Source of the DNA: Limnobacter sp. 130
GTDB taxonomy: Bacteria; Pseudomonadota; Gammaproteobacteria; Burkholderiales; Burkholderiaceae_B
Direction of reading: 5' to 3'
Assembly (NCBI RefSeq): GCF_902506325.1
Contig: NZ_LR732333.1
Coordinates: 248,001-312,000, forward strand
Length of the DNA stretch: 64,000 bases
Every line of letters starts with the position of its first letter. The stretch's first letter is position 1. The notes below the pieces were generated by a model. That model saw only the letters and a list, made by a program, of their open reading frames with translations, made no database searches and was not told the DNA's origin. This document shows positions 16,775 to 24,929 of this stretch, in pieces. The position numbers and the translations under genes were made by a program.

Positions 16775-17293
16775 TCAGTGATCCTTGCGGTTGTCGGGGG
16801 TGTGCGCGGGCATGGCCATGGCCAGCTCGCGGATCATGCGCACGGTGTCGATGTCGGCCGCGCGGTAAGCCTGTTTACGAATTTCATCCACATCGTGTGC
16901 TGACACCTCGGGACCACCCGGCGTGGCCGCTGCATCGCTGACCTGGTATTGAAACCGCAACCACAACTCGCCCAGTTCAGGTTCTTCAATTGAAATTGTA
17001 AGCGTGCTGTCGCCACAGAATTGATTCGCTACAATGCGGGTTTCGGTGCGGTCTTCTTCGATCAGATCAATGGTGTCTTCGATTTGGAAAGGGCCATAAT
17101 TCAGCACGCGCGCCAGCGTGGTGACATTGCCTTCCTGTTTGGTTTGAATCACTTGCGCATCTTCAAGACCCAAGACAAAGCGGGTTGGTTTCCAGGCCCG
17201 TGCAACCAAACCGAACCAGAGTTGTTGCCGCGTTAACCAGTCAATACCGGGCAAGCTCGGGTCGTTGATCTGCACCAAATGTTCAAATTTCAT
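16775..17293 (-). CDS. SRPBCC-family (DUF1857/AtaL-like) protein
   Basis: A 172-residue protein matching the DUF1857 branch of the START/SRPBCC ligand-binding fold. The start MKFEHLVQINDP, then LTRQQLWFGLVARA and FVLGLEDAQV, and a central beta-rich section are typical. The function of the family is unknown; some members belong to secondary-metabolite clusters. The open frame continues far upstream, but ATG at 17293 gives the conserved N-terminus. Its 5' end lies 12 bases from the divergent RidA start. There is no signal peptide or membrane helix. Confidence 0.8.
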   Translation of the reverse strand: MKFEHLVQINDPSLPGIDWLTRQQLWFGLVARAWKPTRFVLGLEDAQVIQTKQEGNVTTLARVLNYGPFQIEDTIDLIEEDRTETRIVANQFCGDSTLTISIEEPELGELWLRFQYQVSDAAATPGGPEVSAHDVDEIRKQAYRAADIDTVRMIRELAMAMPAHTPDNRKDH

Positions 17294-17305
17294 GAAGGGG
17301 GTCCT

Positions 17306-17671
17306 GTGATACACCGACAAGGTACTACAAAACGTTACTCCGATTCCACAAGCTTTAACGGGGTGGTTTATTTGGTTGAGGTGCCTTCTACCGAGGAGGG
17401 CGACATTCAGGCCCAAACCCGGGATCTGCTTAGCAGCCTTGAGCGGACGATGGTTGCCGCGCGAACCGACAAAAGTCACCTGTTGCTGGTGCAAGTGTTC
17501 CTGACCAATATGGACCGCGATTATGATGGGTTCAATGCAGTGTGGGACGCTTGGTTGCCCGAAGGGACTGCGCCTTCACGCGCTTGTGTTGAGGTGAAAG
17601 GCCTTGCCAAACCCGGCTGGAAGGTAGAGCTGGTGGTTACGGCCGCAGTCAGGAACGATTTACTGGCTTAA
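17306..17671 (+). CDS. RidA/YjgF-family protein
   Basis: A 121-residue small trimeric-fold protein of the RidA superfamily, which deaminates reactive enamine/imine intermediates in the canonical members. The GVVYLVEVPST strand and the C-terminal segment APSRACVEVKGLAKPGWKVEL, including the arginine that contacts the carboxylate in RidA, are present. I chose the GTG at 17306 because AAGGGGG precedes it at four bases and the first strand then starts normally. An ATG at 17279 would overlap the divergent SRPBCC gene and lacks a ribosome-binding site. The 3' end overlaps the opposing kinase gene by 12 bases. Confidence 0.85.
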   Translation: MIHRQGTTKRYSDSTSFNGVVYLVEVPSTEEGDIQAQTRDLLSSLERTMVAARTDKSHLLLVQVFLTNMDRDYDGFNAVWDAWLPEGTAPSRACVEVKGLAKPGWKVELVVTAAVRNDLLA

Positions 17672-19927
17672 CAGGCGAAGGCGTTGTTGAAGCACACGAA
17701 GGTTTTTCTTCAGGTGCTCCAGGGCGTCTGCAGTAGGTCGCTGGTGTAGCATCAGCTGGTTTTCCATTTGCTGAATAAAGTCGGCGAAACTCAGTTCTCC
17801 AACAAGCTTGCAATGGCCTTTCAGGGTATGCAGCGCGCGCTTGGCTTCCGACAAATTGCCGGCCAGAATCTCATTTTCAATATCGTCGGCAAGCTGGGGA
17901 ATTTCAGCCGCAATCATATTGATGGTGGTTTTCAGCAGTTCTTTGTCATGGTCAAAGTTTTGCATGGGAATTGGCGACACATGAAATTTCAGGCGTACAA
18001 GCACGGCCTCAATGTCGCTGCGTTTGAATGGCTTTGAAATGTACTCGCGCATGCCAGCTGACATGCATGCTTCACGGGTGTCTGCAATTGCATCAGCTGT
18101 CAGGCCAACAATCGGCAAGTTTTTATGTTGGGGTTTGGCCAAAATGGCTTGGCATGCTTGCAGCCCGCCCATATTGGGCATGTGCATGTCCATGAATATC
18201 AGGTCGAATGGTTCTTCGTCCACTGCTTGCACCGCGGCAAGGCCATCATCGGCAAACCGGTATGAAATTCCGAGTTGGGTCAGCACATGCGAAATGAATG
18301 TCTGGTTGACCATATTGTCTTCAGCCACCAGGACACGAAGACCGGTAGATACATGACCAAATTCATTTGTCGTGTCGTGTGGGAGGTCGTTGTGCATGTT
18401 GACAGCCAGAGTTTCAGTTCCAGTGATTGTATTTATTTCAACAATCGGTAACTCGAGTGTAAAGCTGAATTCACTTCCAATGCCTTCTTCAGACCAAAGA
18501 AGAATACGACTATCCATCAATTCCAGCAAACGCTGGGTAATGGTCAATCCAAGACCAGTACCACCATACTTGCGTGCGGTGCCGGGCTCCGCTTGTGAAA
18601 ACGCCTTGAAGATCTCACTACGGGCCGATTCCGAGATTCCCAAGCCGGTGTCGCGTATCGCGAAATCGATTTTACATGTGGCGGGCTTTGTTTTGCTTGG
18701 CGTAGTCTTTGCGCTGAGGGTGATGCTGACCCGGCCTGCCATCGTAAACTTCAGTGCATTGCTTAACAAATTGTTCAGCACTTGCATAATGCGCGGGCAG
18801 TCACCATTGAGCAGGTCAGGAATGGCGGGGTCAATATCCAACACGATTTCAACGCCCGGTTTTGCATAGGCGCTAGAGACCATTTTGACGATGGCTTGCA
18901 CATGGGCGCGTAACTCGAAAGGTTGCGGATCCATGTCCAGCCGGTTCGCATCAATTTTCGAGAAATCGAGAATGTCGTTGACAACGCGCAGCAAATGCTC
19001 AGCGCTGAGTTGAATCAACTCCAGATTACGGCGTGGTTTTTCAGCCAGTGCGCTATTGCCCAGCGTGATTTCGGTCAATCCCAGAATTCCGTTCAGCGGT
19101 GTTCTGATTTCGTGGCTCATGTTGGCCACAAACTGGGATTTCAAATCATTCGATTTGTCCGCCTTCAGTTTTGCTGCCTCCAGAGCCTGGTTCTTTTTGT
19201 CGAGCGTGACAGAGGCCCAGTTCAGGGTCGCATGCAGCATGGCCAGTTCGCGAGAGGTTGGGGATGTGGCATGTTCGATGCTCTGTCCTTTAACCATGCG
19301 CTGTGCAAAATCGGTGAGCGAATGCAGTTCAACAATGGTTTTACGTATGAACAACCACAAAGCCAATGTTGCAGGAAATATAAGTATGACCGCCAGCAAT
19401 ACATTGCGCTCGATCAGTTCGGATTCTCGTATTTGCAGGGGAGACAAATCAAATTCGAGCACCACATACCCAATCACCCGTCCAGATTCTATGGGTTCAA
19501 TAACGGTTAAATACCGGTCACTTTTAAATAATTGGGTTTGCAGGCCCTTGTTGGGTATGTGAAGTTTCTCGTTTGTGTACAAGGCGGTTAGCTTGTGCGT
19601 GCTGTTGTCTCGCAAAACCTGCGCCAATACTTGCCCGTTCGCTGCAACCACCGTGGCGGAATACAGGTCCTGGAATCCGTCCGCCTTCAATAAAAGTGTT
19701 TCAATGATTGCAAAGTCTTTTTCAAGCAAATGACTGTTGCTGGACACTGCAATATTAAATGCCAGGGCAGTGGCTTGCTGCTTGAACACGTCTTGCAGTT
19801 CGTCATGCTGGGTCCGTGTATTGAACCAGGTAAAAGCCAGCGCCAGAATCAACACCAAACCAATGCCAAGCACCAAAAGTTTGGTGCCCAGGCTTGGATG
19901 GGTTATGGATTGAAAAGACGGTTTCAA
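17660..19927 (-). CDS. Hybrid sensor histidine kinase with receiver and Hpt domains
   Basis: A 755-residue membrane phosphorelay kinase. There is a helix at about 17-36, a periplasmic sensor of about 130 residues, a second helix at about 174-194, a HAMP-like linker, HisKA with phospho-acceptor H272 (MSHEIRTP), HATPase (N-box NNLLSNALKF at about 385-394; GLG and GTGLGLT boxes), a receiver (531-645, phospho-acceptor D580) and a C-terminal Hpt domain with H700 (HTLKGHCK). This is the BarA/TorS-like tripartite layout. The start overlaps the PhnD-like gene stop as ATGA, so the binding protein is probably its sensor partner. No cognate response regulator lies beside it. Confidence 0.93.
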   Translation of the reverse strand: MKPSFQSITHPSLGTKLLVLGIGLVLILALAFTWFNTRTQHDELQDVFKQQATALAFNIAVSSNSHLLEKDFAIIETLLLKADGFQDLYSATVVAANGQVLAQVLRDNSTHKLTALYTNEKLHIPNKGLQTQLFKSDRYLTVIEPIESGRVIGYVVLEFDLSPLQIRESELIERNVLLAVILIFPATLALWLFIRKTIVELHSLTDFAQRMVKGQSIEHATSPTSRELAMLHATLNWASVTLDKKNQALEAAKLKADKSNDLKSQFVANMSHEIRTPLNGILGLTEITLGNSALAEKPRRNLELIQLSAEHLLRVVNDILDFSKIDANRLDMDPQPFELRAHVQAIVKMVSSAYAKPGVEIVLDIDPAIPDLLNGDCPRIMQVLNNLLSNALKFTMAGRVSITLSAKTTPSKTKPATCKIDFAIRDTGLGISESARSEIFKAFSQAEPGTARKYGGTGLGLTITQRLLELMDSRILLWSEEGIGSEFSFTLELPIVEINTITGTETLAVNMHNDLPHDTTNEFGHVSTGLRVLVAEDNMVNQTFISHVLTQLGISYRFADDGLAAVQAVDEEPFDLIFMDMHMPNMGGLQACQAILAKPQHKNLPIVGLTADAIADTREACMSAGMREYISKPFKRSDIEAVLVRLKFHVSPIPMQNFDHDKELLKTTINMIAAEIPQLADDIENEILAGNLSEAKRALHTLKGHCKLVGELSFADFIQQMENQLMLHQRPTADALEHLKKNLRVLQQRLRLLSQ

Positions 19928-20781
19928 TTGGAAAGAAATGCCTCTAGGCCCAGTTTTTCAAGTGGTTTGTAATCTTTCGAATAATCGGCGCGCACGGGAT
20001 TGGGCATTTGAATGTTGGCACCCACCTGTTTGTTGGCTTTGATGTAGGCCAAAACACCGGCAGCAATGGCCTCTTGAGTTGCAGCTGGCACGCGTGGGTG
20101 TGCGGCAATCGGATGAGGTGGTACCGGTGGGGTTTCGTAGATCACTTTGACTCTACTTTGTAGTTCGGCGGATTCCGATGCCAGCGTTGCATTCACCATG
20201 CCACCGGCCACGCCTTCTCCACGAACCACACCACGGATCACGTTGGGGTGGGTTTTCACGTATTTGGTCACAAAGTCCAACCCCTTTTCGCGTTTCAACA
20301 ATGCGCGCATGTACAGCGACGCACCAAATGCGTTGGGCGAGGGAAACAGCAGTGTTTTGCCGTTCAGGTCATTTAATGATTGAACTTCATCGGTTGATGA
20401 ACCGGTCTCAGCGACAAGAATGCCGGTCAAGGGCTTACTGTCACGAATCAGTGGTGTGTAGTCTTGTGCTTTTTTAGCCATCACCATGTGATAAGGGTTG
20501 CAGTAGATGAGGTCGGCCCGCCCAGCTTGGAACTGCGCTTCGAATTCGTTAATGTCTTTGCTGAAAACAAGCTCGATGGGTGGAAGTCCCTCTTTTTTCA
20601 GACCTTCCAGTAATTGGCTCCAGGTGGAATGAATTTCCGTGACCGGGAATTGCGGAACAACCAAAAGTTGCAGTGTGGAATTCTTGTCTGCCGCGTGAGC
20701 CGGCAGCCCAAAAGCCAGCGTAAACAATGTGACAATACAGGGCAATATTGCGCGGGCAGGTTTGGCAGTCAAAGCAAGCAT
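19924..20781 (-). CDS. PhnD-like phosphate/phosphonate-type periplasmic binding protein
   Basis: A 285-residue exported binding protein of the PhnD/PtxB family, which bind phosphonate, phosphite or other small anions. The signal peptide ends at about residue 30 (GLPAHA, then AD). The signature RADLIYCNPYHMVMAKK (about 93-109) and the segment VVRGEGVAGGMVNATL are typical. No phnC or phnE transporter genes are adjacent. Instead it is translationally coupled (ATGA) to the hybrid kinase, which points to ligand sensing over uptake. The ligand is unknown. Confidence 0.88.
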   Translation of the reverse strand: MLALTAKPARAILPCIVTLFTLAFGLPAHAADKNSTLQLLVVPQFPVTEIHSTWSQLLEGLKKEGLPPIELVFSKDINEFEAQFQAGRADLIYCNPYHMVMAKKAQDYTPLIRDSKPLTGILVAETGSSTDEVQSLNDLNGKTLLFPSPNAFGASLYMRALLKREKGLDFVTKYVKTHPNVIRGVVRGEGVAGGMVNATLASESAELQSRVKVIYETPPVPPHPIAAHPRVPAATQEAIAAGVLAYIKANKQVGANIQMPNPVRADYSKDYKPLEKLGLEAFLSN

Positions 20782-20885
20782 GATGTGTAAATGTTAAATT
20801 ATTTGCAGGTTACATTTTAATATTTGTTGGTTGAATCAAATCATGAAAACAAGCATTGATTTACCCCGTATTTCAAAGGTGCTGA

Positions 20886-21722
20886 ATGGCGAATGGCGTG
20901 TTGCTTGAGCCCCTATCCCCTGTGGGTGTGTTCGATTCAGGGGTAGGCGGTTTGTCTGTATTACAGGCCATGTTGAGCCATTTGCCAGGCGAATGTTTTG
21001 AGTTTGTTGCCGATGAGCGTTACTTGCCCTACGGTGACAAGCCGCAACATGAAATTACCGATCGGGTGCTCACCCTGTCTAACTGGATTCGCAATCAGGG
21101 GTGCAAAGCCATGGTGATGGCATGCAATACCGCGACAGCTGCGGGTGCCAACCAGGCCAGGGCTGCCCACGCCAACTGGCCAATTGTTGGAATTGAACCG
21201 GCTGTAAAACCCGCCAGTATGATGACCAAAACCGGGGTGGTTGGAATATTGGCTACCACCAACACGGTGGCCAGTGAGCGGTTTAAAACGCTGGTTGAAC
21301 GGTTCGACCCTTTGGCCAAAGTGATTGCGCACCCATGTCCGGGTTTGGTTGAGCTGATCGAGCAGTCGCCCATGCCTGAGAATGCCATTGAGGCCTTGTT
21401 AAAGCCTGTGCTTGCTGAGTTAACTCGAAAGCAGGCTGACGTGATCGTGCTGGGCTGTACTCATTATCCCTTCGTGGCGCACTTGATTTCCAAATTGGCT
21501 GGGCCGGGCGTGGCTGTGATAGAGACAGGCTTACCCGTGGCCAAGCAACTCAAGGCGCGGCTGGAGTCCGAAAACCTGGTGAATATGCGTCAGGAAAGTA
21601 TCCCTGCAATTGAGCGTGTAAAATTTTACACAACGGGTCAGCCTGACGCATTCAAGAAAAAGCTGGTGAACTTGTTGGGTAGTGAATGGCGCGAGGCCAA
21701 GGTACATCAACTACTGGTTTAA
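20886..21722 (+). CDS. murI: Glutamate racemase
   Basis: A 278-residue racemase that supplies D-glutamate for peptidoglycan. The motifs VGVFDSGVGGLSVL (13-26), MACNTATAAG with catalytic C80 and VLGCTHYPF with catalytic C191 are all present. The start at 20886 is reasonable although the ribosome-binding site is weak (aaggtgctga). The 3' end overlaps the opposing rsmA gene by four bases. There is no sign of the extended N-terminus of UDP-MurNAc-Ala-regulated enterobacterial enzymes. Confidence 0.95.
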   Translation: MANGVLLEPLSPVGVFDSGVGGLSVLQAMLSHLPGECFEFVADERYLPYGDKPQHEITDRVLTLSNWIRNQGCKAMVMACNTATAAGANQARAAHANWPIVGIEPAVKPASMMTKTGVVGILATTNTVASERFKTLVERFDPLAKVIAHPCPGLVELIEQSPMPENAIEALLKPVLAELTRKQADVIVLGCTHYPFVAHLISKLAGPGVAVIETGLPVAKQLKARLESENLVNMRQESIPAIERVKFYTTGQPDAFKKKLVNLLGSEWREAKVHQLLV

Positions 21723-22498
21723 TTGTTGGCCTGACTGGCCAGCATTTGCGCCACCTGCACAAATTGCGCGGGTGCAATTTCTTCGGCGCGTGCCGTTAGT
21801 GCAATACCCGCCGTTGCAGCCATGTGATCTGGCACCACATTGGCCCAGGTATTGCGCAACATTTTTCGACGCTGCGAAAACGCTGTGCTGACCACACGGC
21901 TAAAAATTTCACCGGGAATTTGTGCACGCACATGGATTGGTTTTGGCACCATCCGAACAATTGCTGACATGACACGCGGCGGTGGGTCGAAGCACTCGGG
22001 CGGAACGTCAAACAAGTGGTCCATGTCGTAGTAGGCCTGCAACATCACTGACAGCCTGCCATAGTCGCTGGTTTTCGGTGTGGCCACCATGCGGTCAATG
22101 ACTTCTTTTTGCAGCATGAAATGCTGATCGATGACTCGATCTGCGACCTCGAGCAAGGCAAACAAGATAGGCGAGGAAATGTTGTATGGCAGATTGCCCA
22201 CCACGCGAAATGGGGCAGGGAGTTGTCCGAAATCAAACTTCAACACATCCACTTCATGAACCGTGAGTTTGTCTTTCCAGGCCCCTGTGCGAAGCTTCTC
22301 AGCCAAATCCCGGTCTATTTCGATCACTTGCAGGTGATTGACCGCCTTAAGTAGCCAAAATGTCAGCGCACCCAAACCAGGGCCAATTTCAACCAGGGTA
22401 TCGTCTTGGCGTGGTCGCATTTCGCCAATGAGGTTCGACAACACGCTTTGATCGGTTAAAAAGTGTTGGCCAAATCGTTTTTTTGCTTGGTGTTTCAT
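21719..22498 (-). CDS. rsmA: 16S rRNA dimethyladenosine transferase (RsmA/KsgA)
   Basis: A 259-residue SAM-dependent enzyme that dimethylates A1518 and A1519 of 16S rRNA late in 30S assembly. The start MKHQAKKRFGQHFL, motif I VEIGPGLGALT (36-46) and motif IV NLPYNISSP are diagnostic. The ATG at 22498 overlaps the pdxA stop as ATGA, which fixes the start and rules out a 13-codon extension into pdxA. The order lptD-surA-pdxA-rsmA is a widely conserved proteobacterial operon. Confidence 0.96.
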   Translation of the reverse strand: MKHQAKKRFGQHFLTDQSVLSNLIGEMRPRQDDTLVEIGPGLGALTFWLLKAVNHLQVIEIDRDLAEKLRTGAWKDKLTVHEVDVLKFDFGQLPAPFRVVGNLPYNISSPILFALLEVADRVIDQHFMLQKEVIDRMVATPKTSDYGRLSVMLQAYYDMDHLFDVPPECFDPPPRVMSAIVRMVPKPIHVRAQIPGEIFSRVVSTAFSQRRKMLRNTWANVVPDHMAATAGIALTARAEEIAPAQFVQVAQMLASQANN

Positions 22499-23517
22499 TG
22501 CGCTTTCCCGCGGCAAAGGTCCATGTGGTGCGCGCATTCTATCGCTTCATTCAGGCTGCCGGCGTCCATGTTGCGGGTACCGGCCAAGTCAAGTGCAGTG
22601 CCATGGTCAACCGAGGTGCGAATAATGGGTAAACCCAACGAAACATTCACCCCCTGACCAAAACTGGCATGTTTAAGCACGGGCAAACCTTGGTCGTGGA
22701 ACATGGCCAGCACAGCGTCGCTGTTTTGAAGGTATTTGGGTTGAAACAAGGTGTCAGCAGGGAAAGGTCCTTGAACATCGTGGCCCATTGCCTGCATCGC
22801 CTGAATGACTGGTGAAATGGTCTCGATTTCCTCTTGGCCCAAGTCGCCCGATTCGCCGGCATGTGGATTCAGGCCGGTCACCAGAATTCGCGGTTTTGCC
22901 AAATTCCAGTACAGGCCCAAATCTTTCAGCATGATTTCAAGCGTGTTGGTCAATGATTCACGGGTAATCGCCGCAGGTACTTTGGCCAGCGGAATGTGGG
23001 TGGTGGCCAAAGCAACTTTCATTTGCCCACCCATCAACATCATCACCACCTCTGCCTGGCCACAGCGCTCGGCAAGGTATTCTGTGTGACCCATAAAACC
23101 GGGCCAGAAGGGACTAATTGCTGATTTTTGAATGGGGGCGGTGACCATGGCCGCAGCGGTGCCGTTCTGGCAAGCGTCACAGGCCATATTGAGAAGACCC
23201 AGCACATAGGGTGCATTGGCCGGGTTGGGCTTACCGGTGGTGCAGGGCGCTGAAAGGGGGTAGTCCAGCAGATAGTAGCCGTGCGGTTCAGTATCGCTGG
23301 CGGCAATGTCCCTCAGTGTATTTATTCGTTGCCATTTGGGTTCAATGCCGGCGTTGCTGGCTCTTGTTGTAAGCAGGTCAGCATCGCCAAGAATTACCAG
23401 TGGCCGGTTTAGCCGCTTGGCCTGACTTGTTTCTGCCAGCAAGGCACACAGTTCAGGCCCGATCCCGGCGGGCTCGCCGCTGGTAACAAGGATCGGGAGA
23501 TTAAAGGCCTCGTTCAT
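22495..23517 (-). CDS. pdxA: 4-hydroxythreonine-4-phosphate dehydrogenase
   Basis: A 340-residue NAD-dependent enzyme of pyridoxal 5'-phosphate biosynthesis. The start LPILVTSGEPAGIGPEL, the metal-site segment GHTEYLAERCG and GLNPHAGESGDLGQEE are conserved PdxA motifs. A further histidine is in LAMFHDQGLPVLKH. The frame is open 70 codons upstream into surA, but ATG at 23517 gives the correct N-terminus and lies 10 bases after the surA stop. It is coupled to rsmA by an ATGA overlap. Confidence 0.96.
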   Translation of the reverse strand: MNEAFNLPILVTSGEPAGIGPELCALLAETSQAKRLNRPLVILGDADLLTTRASNAGIEPKWQRINTLRDIAASDTEPHGYYLLDYPLSAPCTTGKPNPANAPYVLGLLNMACDACQNGTAAAMVTAPIQKSAISPFWPGFMGHTEYLAERCGQAEVVMMLMGGQMKVALATTHIPLAKVPAAITRESLTNTLEIMLKDLGLYWNLAKPRILVTGLNPHAGESGDLGQEEIETISPVIQAMQAMGHDVQGPFPADTLFQPKYLQNSDAVLAMFHDQGLPVLKHASFGQGVNVSLGLPIIRTSVDHGTALDLAGTRNMDAGSLNEAIECAHHMDLCRGKAQ

Positions 23518-23527
23518 GCCTTTTGCA

Positions 23528-24904
23528 TCAAAGGCGAACTTCGATGTAAGTCGAGTCTCGCAATTGGCGCAGCCATTCCTGATAACTTTCCTCCGACTTG
23601 CTGGCTCGAATGGCCTGGCGCGCTGCCTGTCGCTGGCGTTCCTCAGAGGCCGCCTGTTGGCGTCGCTCCACCACCTGAATGATGTGGAAGCCAAAACGAC
23701 TCTGGAACACGGGGCTAACACCACCAATACTGAGCTGGTTCATTTCCCGCTCAAATTCCGGCACGGTGTCGCCTGGGTACAACCAGCCCAAATCACCACC
23801 CTTGGCAGCGGAACCATCTTGTGAATAACGCTTGGCCAAGGTTTCAAATGTTGCGGCTCCGCCTTGCAATTGCTCCAGCGCAAAGCTCAGTCTGCGTTTG
23901 GCCTCTGCCTCAGTAATGTCGGGGCCAGGGCGAATCAGAATGTGTCGTGCACGTGTTTGTGTCACAGGCGTGCTGTCCAGGGCGGCACCACTTTCACGCC
24001 GTTCAAGCATTTTTAAAACATGAAAGCCGTTGGGGCTGCGGATGGTTTGCACCGCATTTGGCTGCCCTTTGGACAGGAATTCAGTAAACAGCGTGGGTAC
24101 GGCATCAAAACCAGACCAACCCATTTGCCCGGTGCCGTCAATTGCAAGCTCGGGGTTGGCTTGCACAATGGATTCCACGGTTTTTCCGTCTTTCAGTGCT
24201 TTCTCAACGGCTTCAACTTTGGCTCGGGCCTGGGTTAGCGTTGCGCCACTGGCGTCGCTGGGGGCTTTGACCAGCAGTTGTACCCAATTGACTTCAGGTT
24301 GATTGCCCACCACGCCACCTTTCGATCGGGCGACCAGATAGTTTTGAATCTCTGCATCGGAGATCTGAATTCTGGCTTCCACTTCGCGTTCGCGCAGGCG
24401 GCTCAATGTAATCTCGCTGCGCACCTCTTCGCGGAAGCGGGCTGGTGAAACACCTTCTTCTTGAAGACGTGCCAGAAAGTCCTCAAGCGACAAACCATTT
24501 TGCTCGGCCACGCGGGCCATGGCTGCTTCAATTTGGGCTTCTTCAATTCGAATGCCGACTTCTTCTGCTTTCTGTAGCTGGGCCCTGTCCATCACCATGC
24601 GATCAAGCACCTGCTTGCGCAATTCGATGCGGTCTGGCAAAGGTGCGCCACGGCGGCTCATCTGCCTTTCAATTAAAGCCACTTGTCGGTTCAATTCGCT
24701 GCGGGTAATGATGTCGGTGTTCACCACTGCGACAATGCCGTCGATCGCTGCTGCGCCCGAACCATTGCTCGCGCCCAATTCCGAGCTGAGCTTTCCTGAG
24801 GGGAGGTTGGTTGTGGGCGTTTTCAGGCCTTGCGCTTGCGCATGGGTCAGGGCCGCCAAGGCGGAAATCGCGAATAACCAGTGTTGAATGTGCTTCATAT
24901 TCAT
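23528..24904 (-). CDS. surA: Periplasmic chaperone/peptidyl-prolyl isomerase SurA
   Basis: A 458-residue exported chaperone for outer-membrane beta-barrel proteins, LptD among them. The signal peptide ends at about 25 (ALTHAQA). A SurA_N domain (about 55-170) is followed by two parvulin domains, the first around VNWVQLLVKAP to FHVLKMLERR and the second around RARHILIRPG to FHIIQVVERR. The C-terminal helix SYQEWLRQLRDSTYIEVRL is conserved. It stands between lptD and pdxA in the usual order. Confidence 0.95.
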   Translation of the reverse strand: MNMKHIQHWLFAISALAALTHAQAQGLKTPTTNLPSGKLSSELGASNGSGAAAIDGIVAVVNTDIITRSELNRQVALIERQMSRRGAPLPDRIELRKQVLDRMVMDRAQLQKAEEVGIRIEEAQIEAAMARVAEQNGLSLEDFLARLQEEGVSPARFREEVRSEITLSRLREREVEARIQISDAEIQNYLVARSKGGVVGNQPEVNWVQLLVKAPSDASGATLTQARAKVEAVEKALKDGKTVESIVQANPELAIDGTGQMGWSGFDAVPTLFTEFLSKGQPNAVQTIRSPNGFHVLKMLERRESGAALDSTPVTQTRARHILIRPGPDITEAEAKRRLSFALEQLQGGAATFETLAKRYSQDGSAAKGGDLGWLYPGDTVPEFEREMNQLSIGGVSPVFQSRFGFHIIQVVERRQQAASEERQRQAARQAIRASKSEESYQEWLRQLRDSTYIEVRL

Positions 24905-24929
24905 AGCTTATTGGGTGCTTGGTGGGTGC

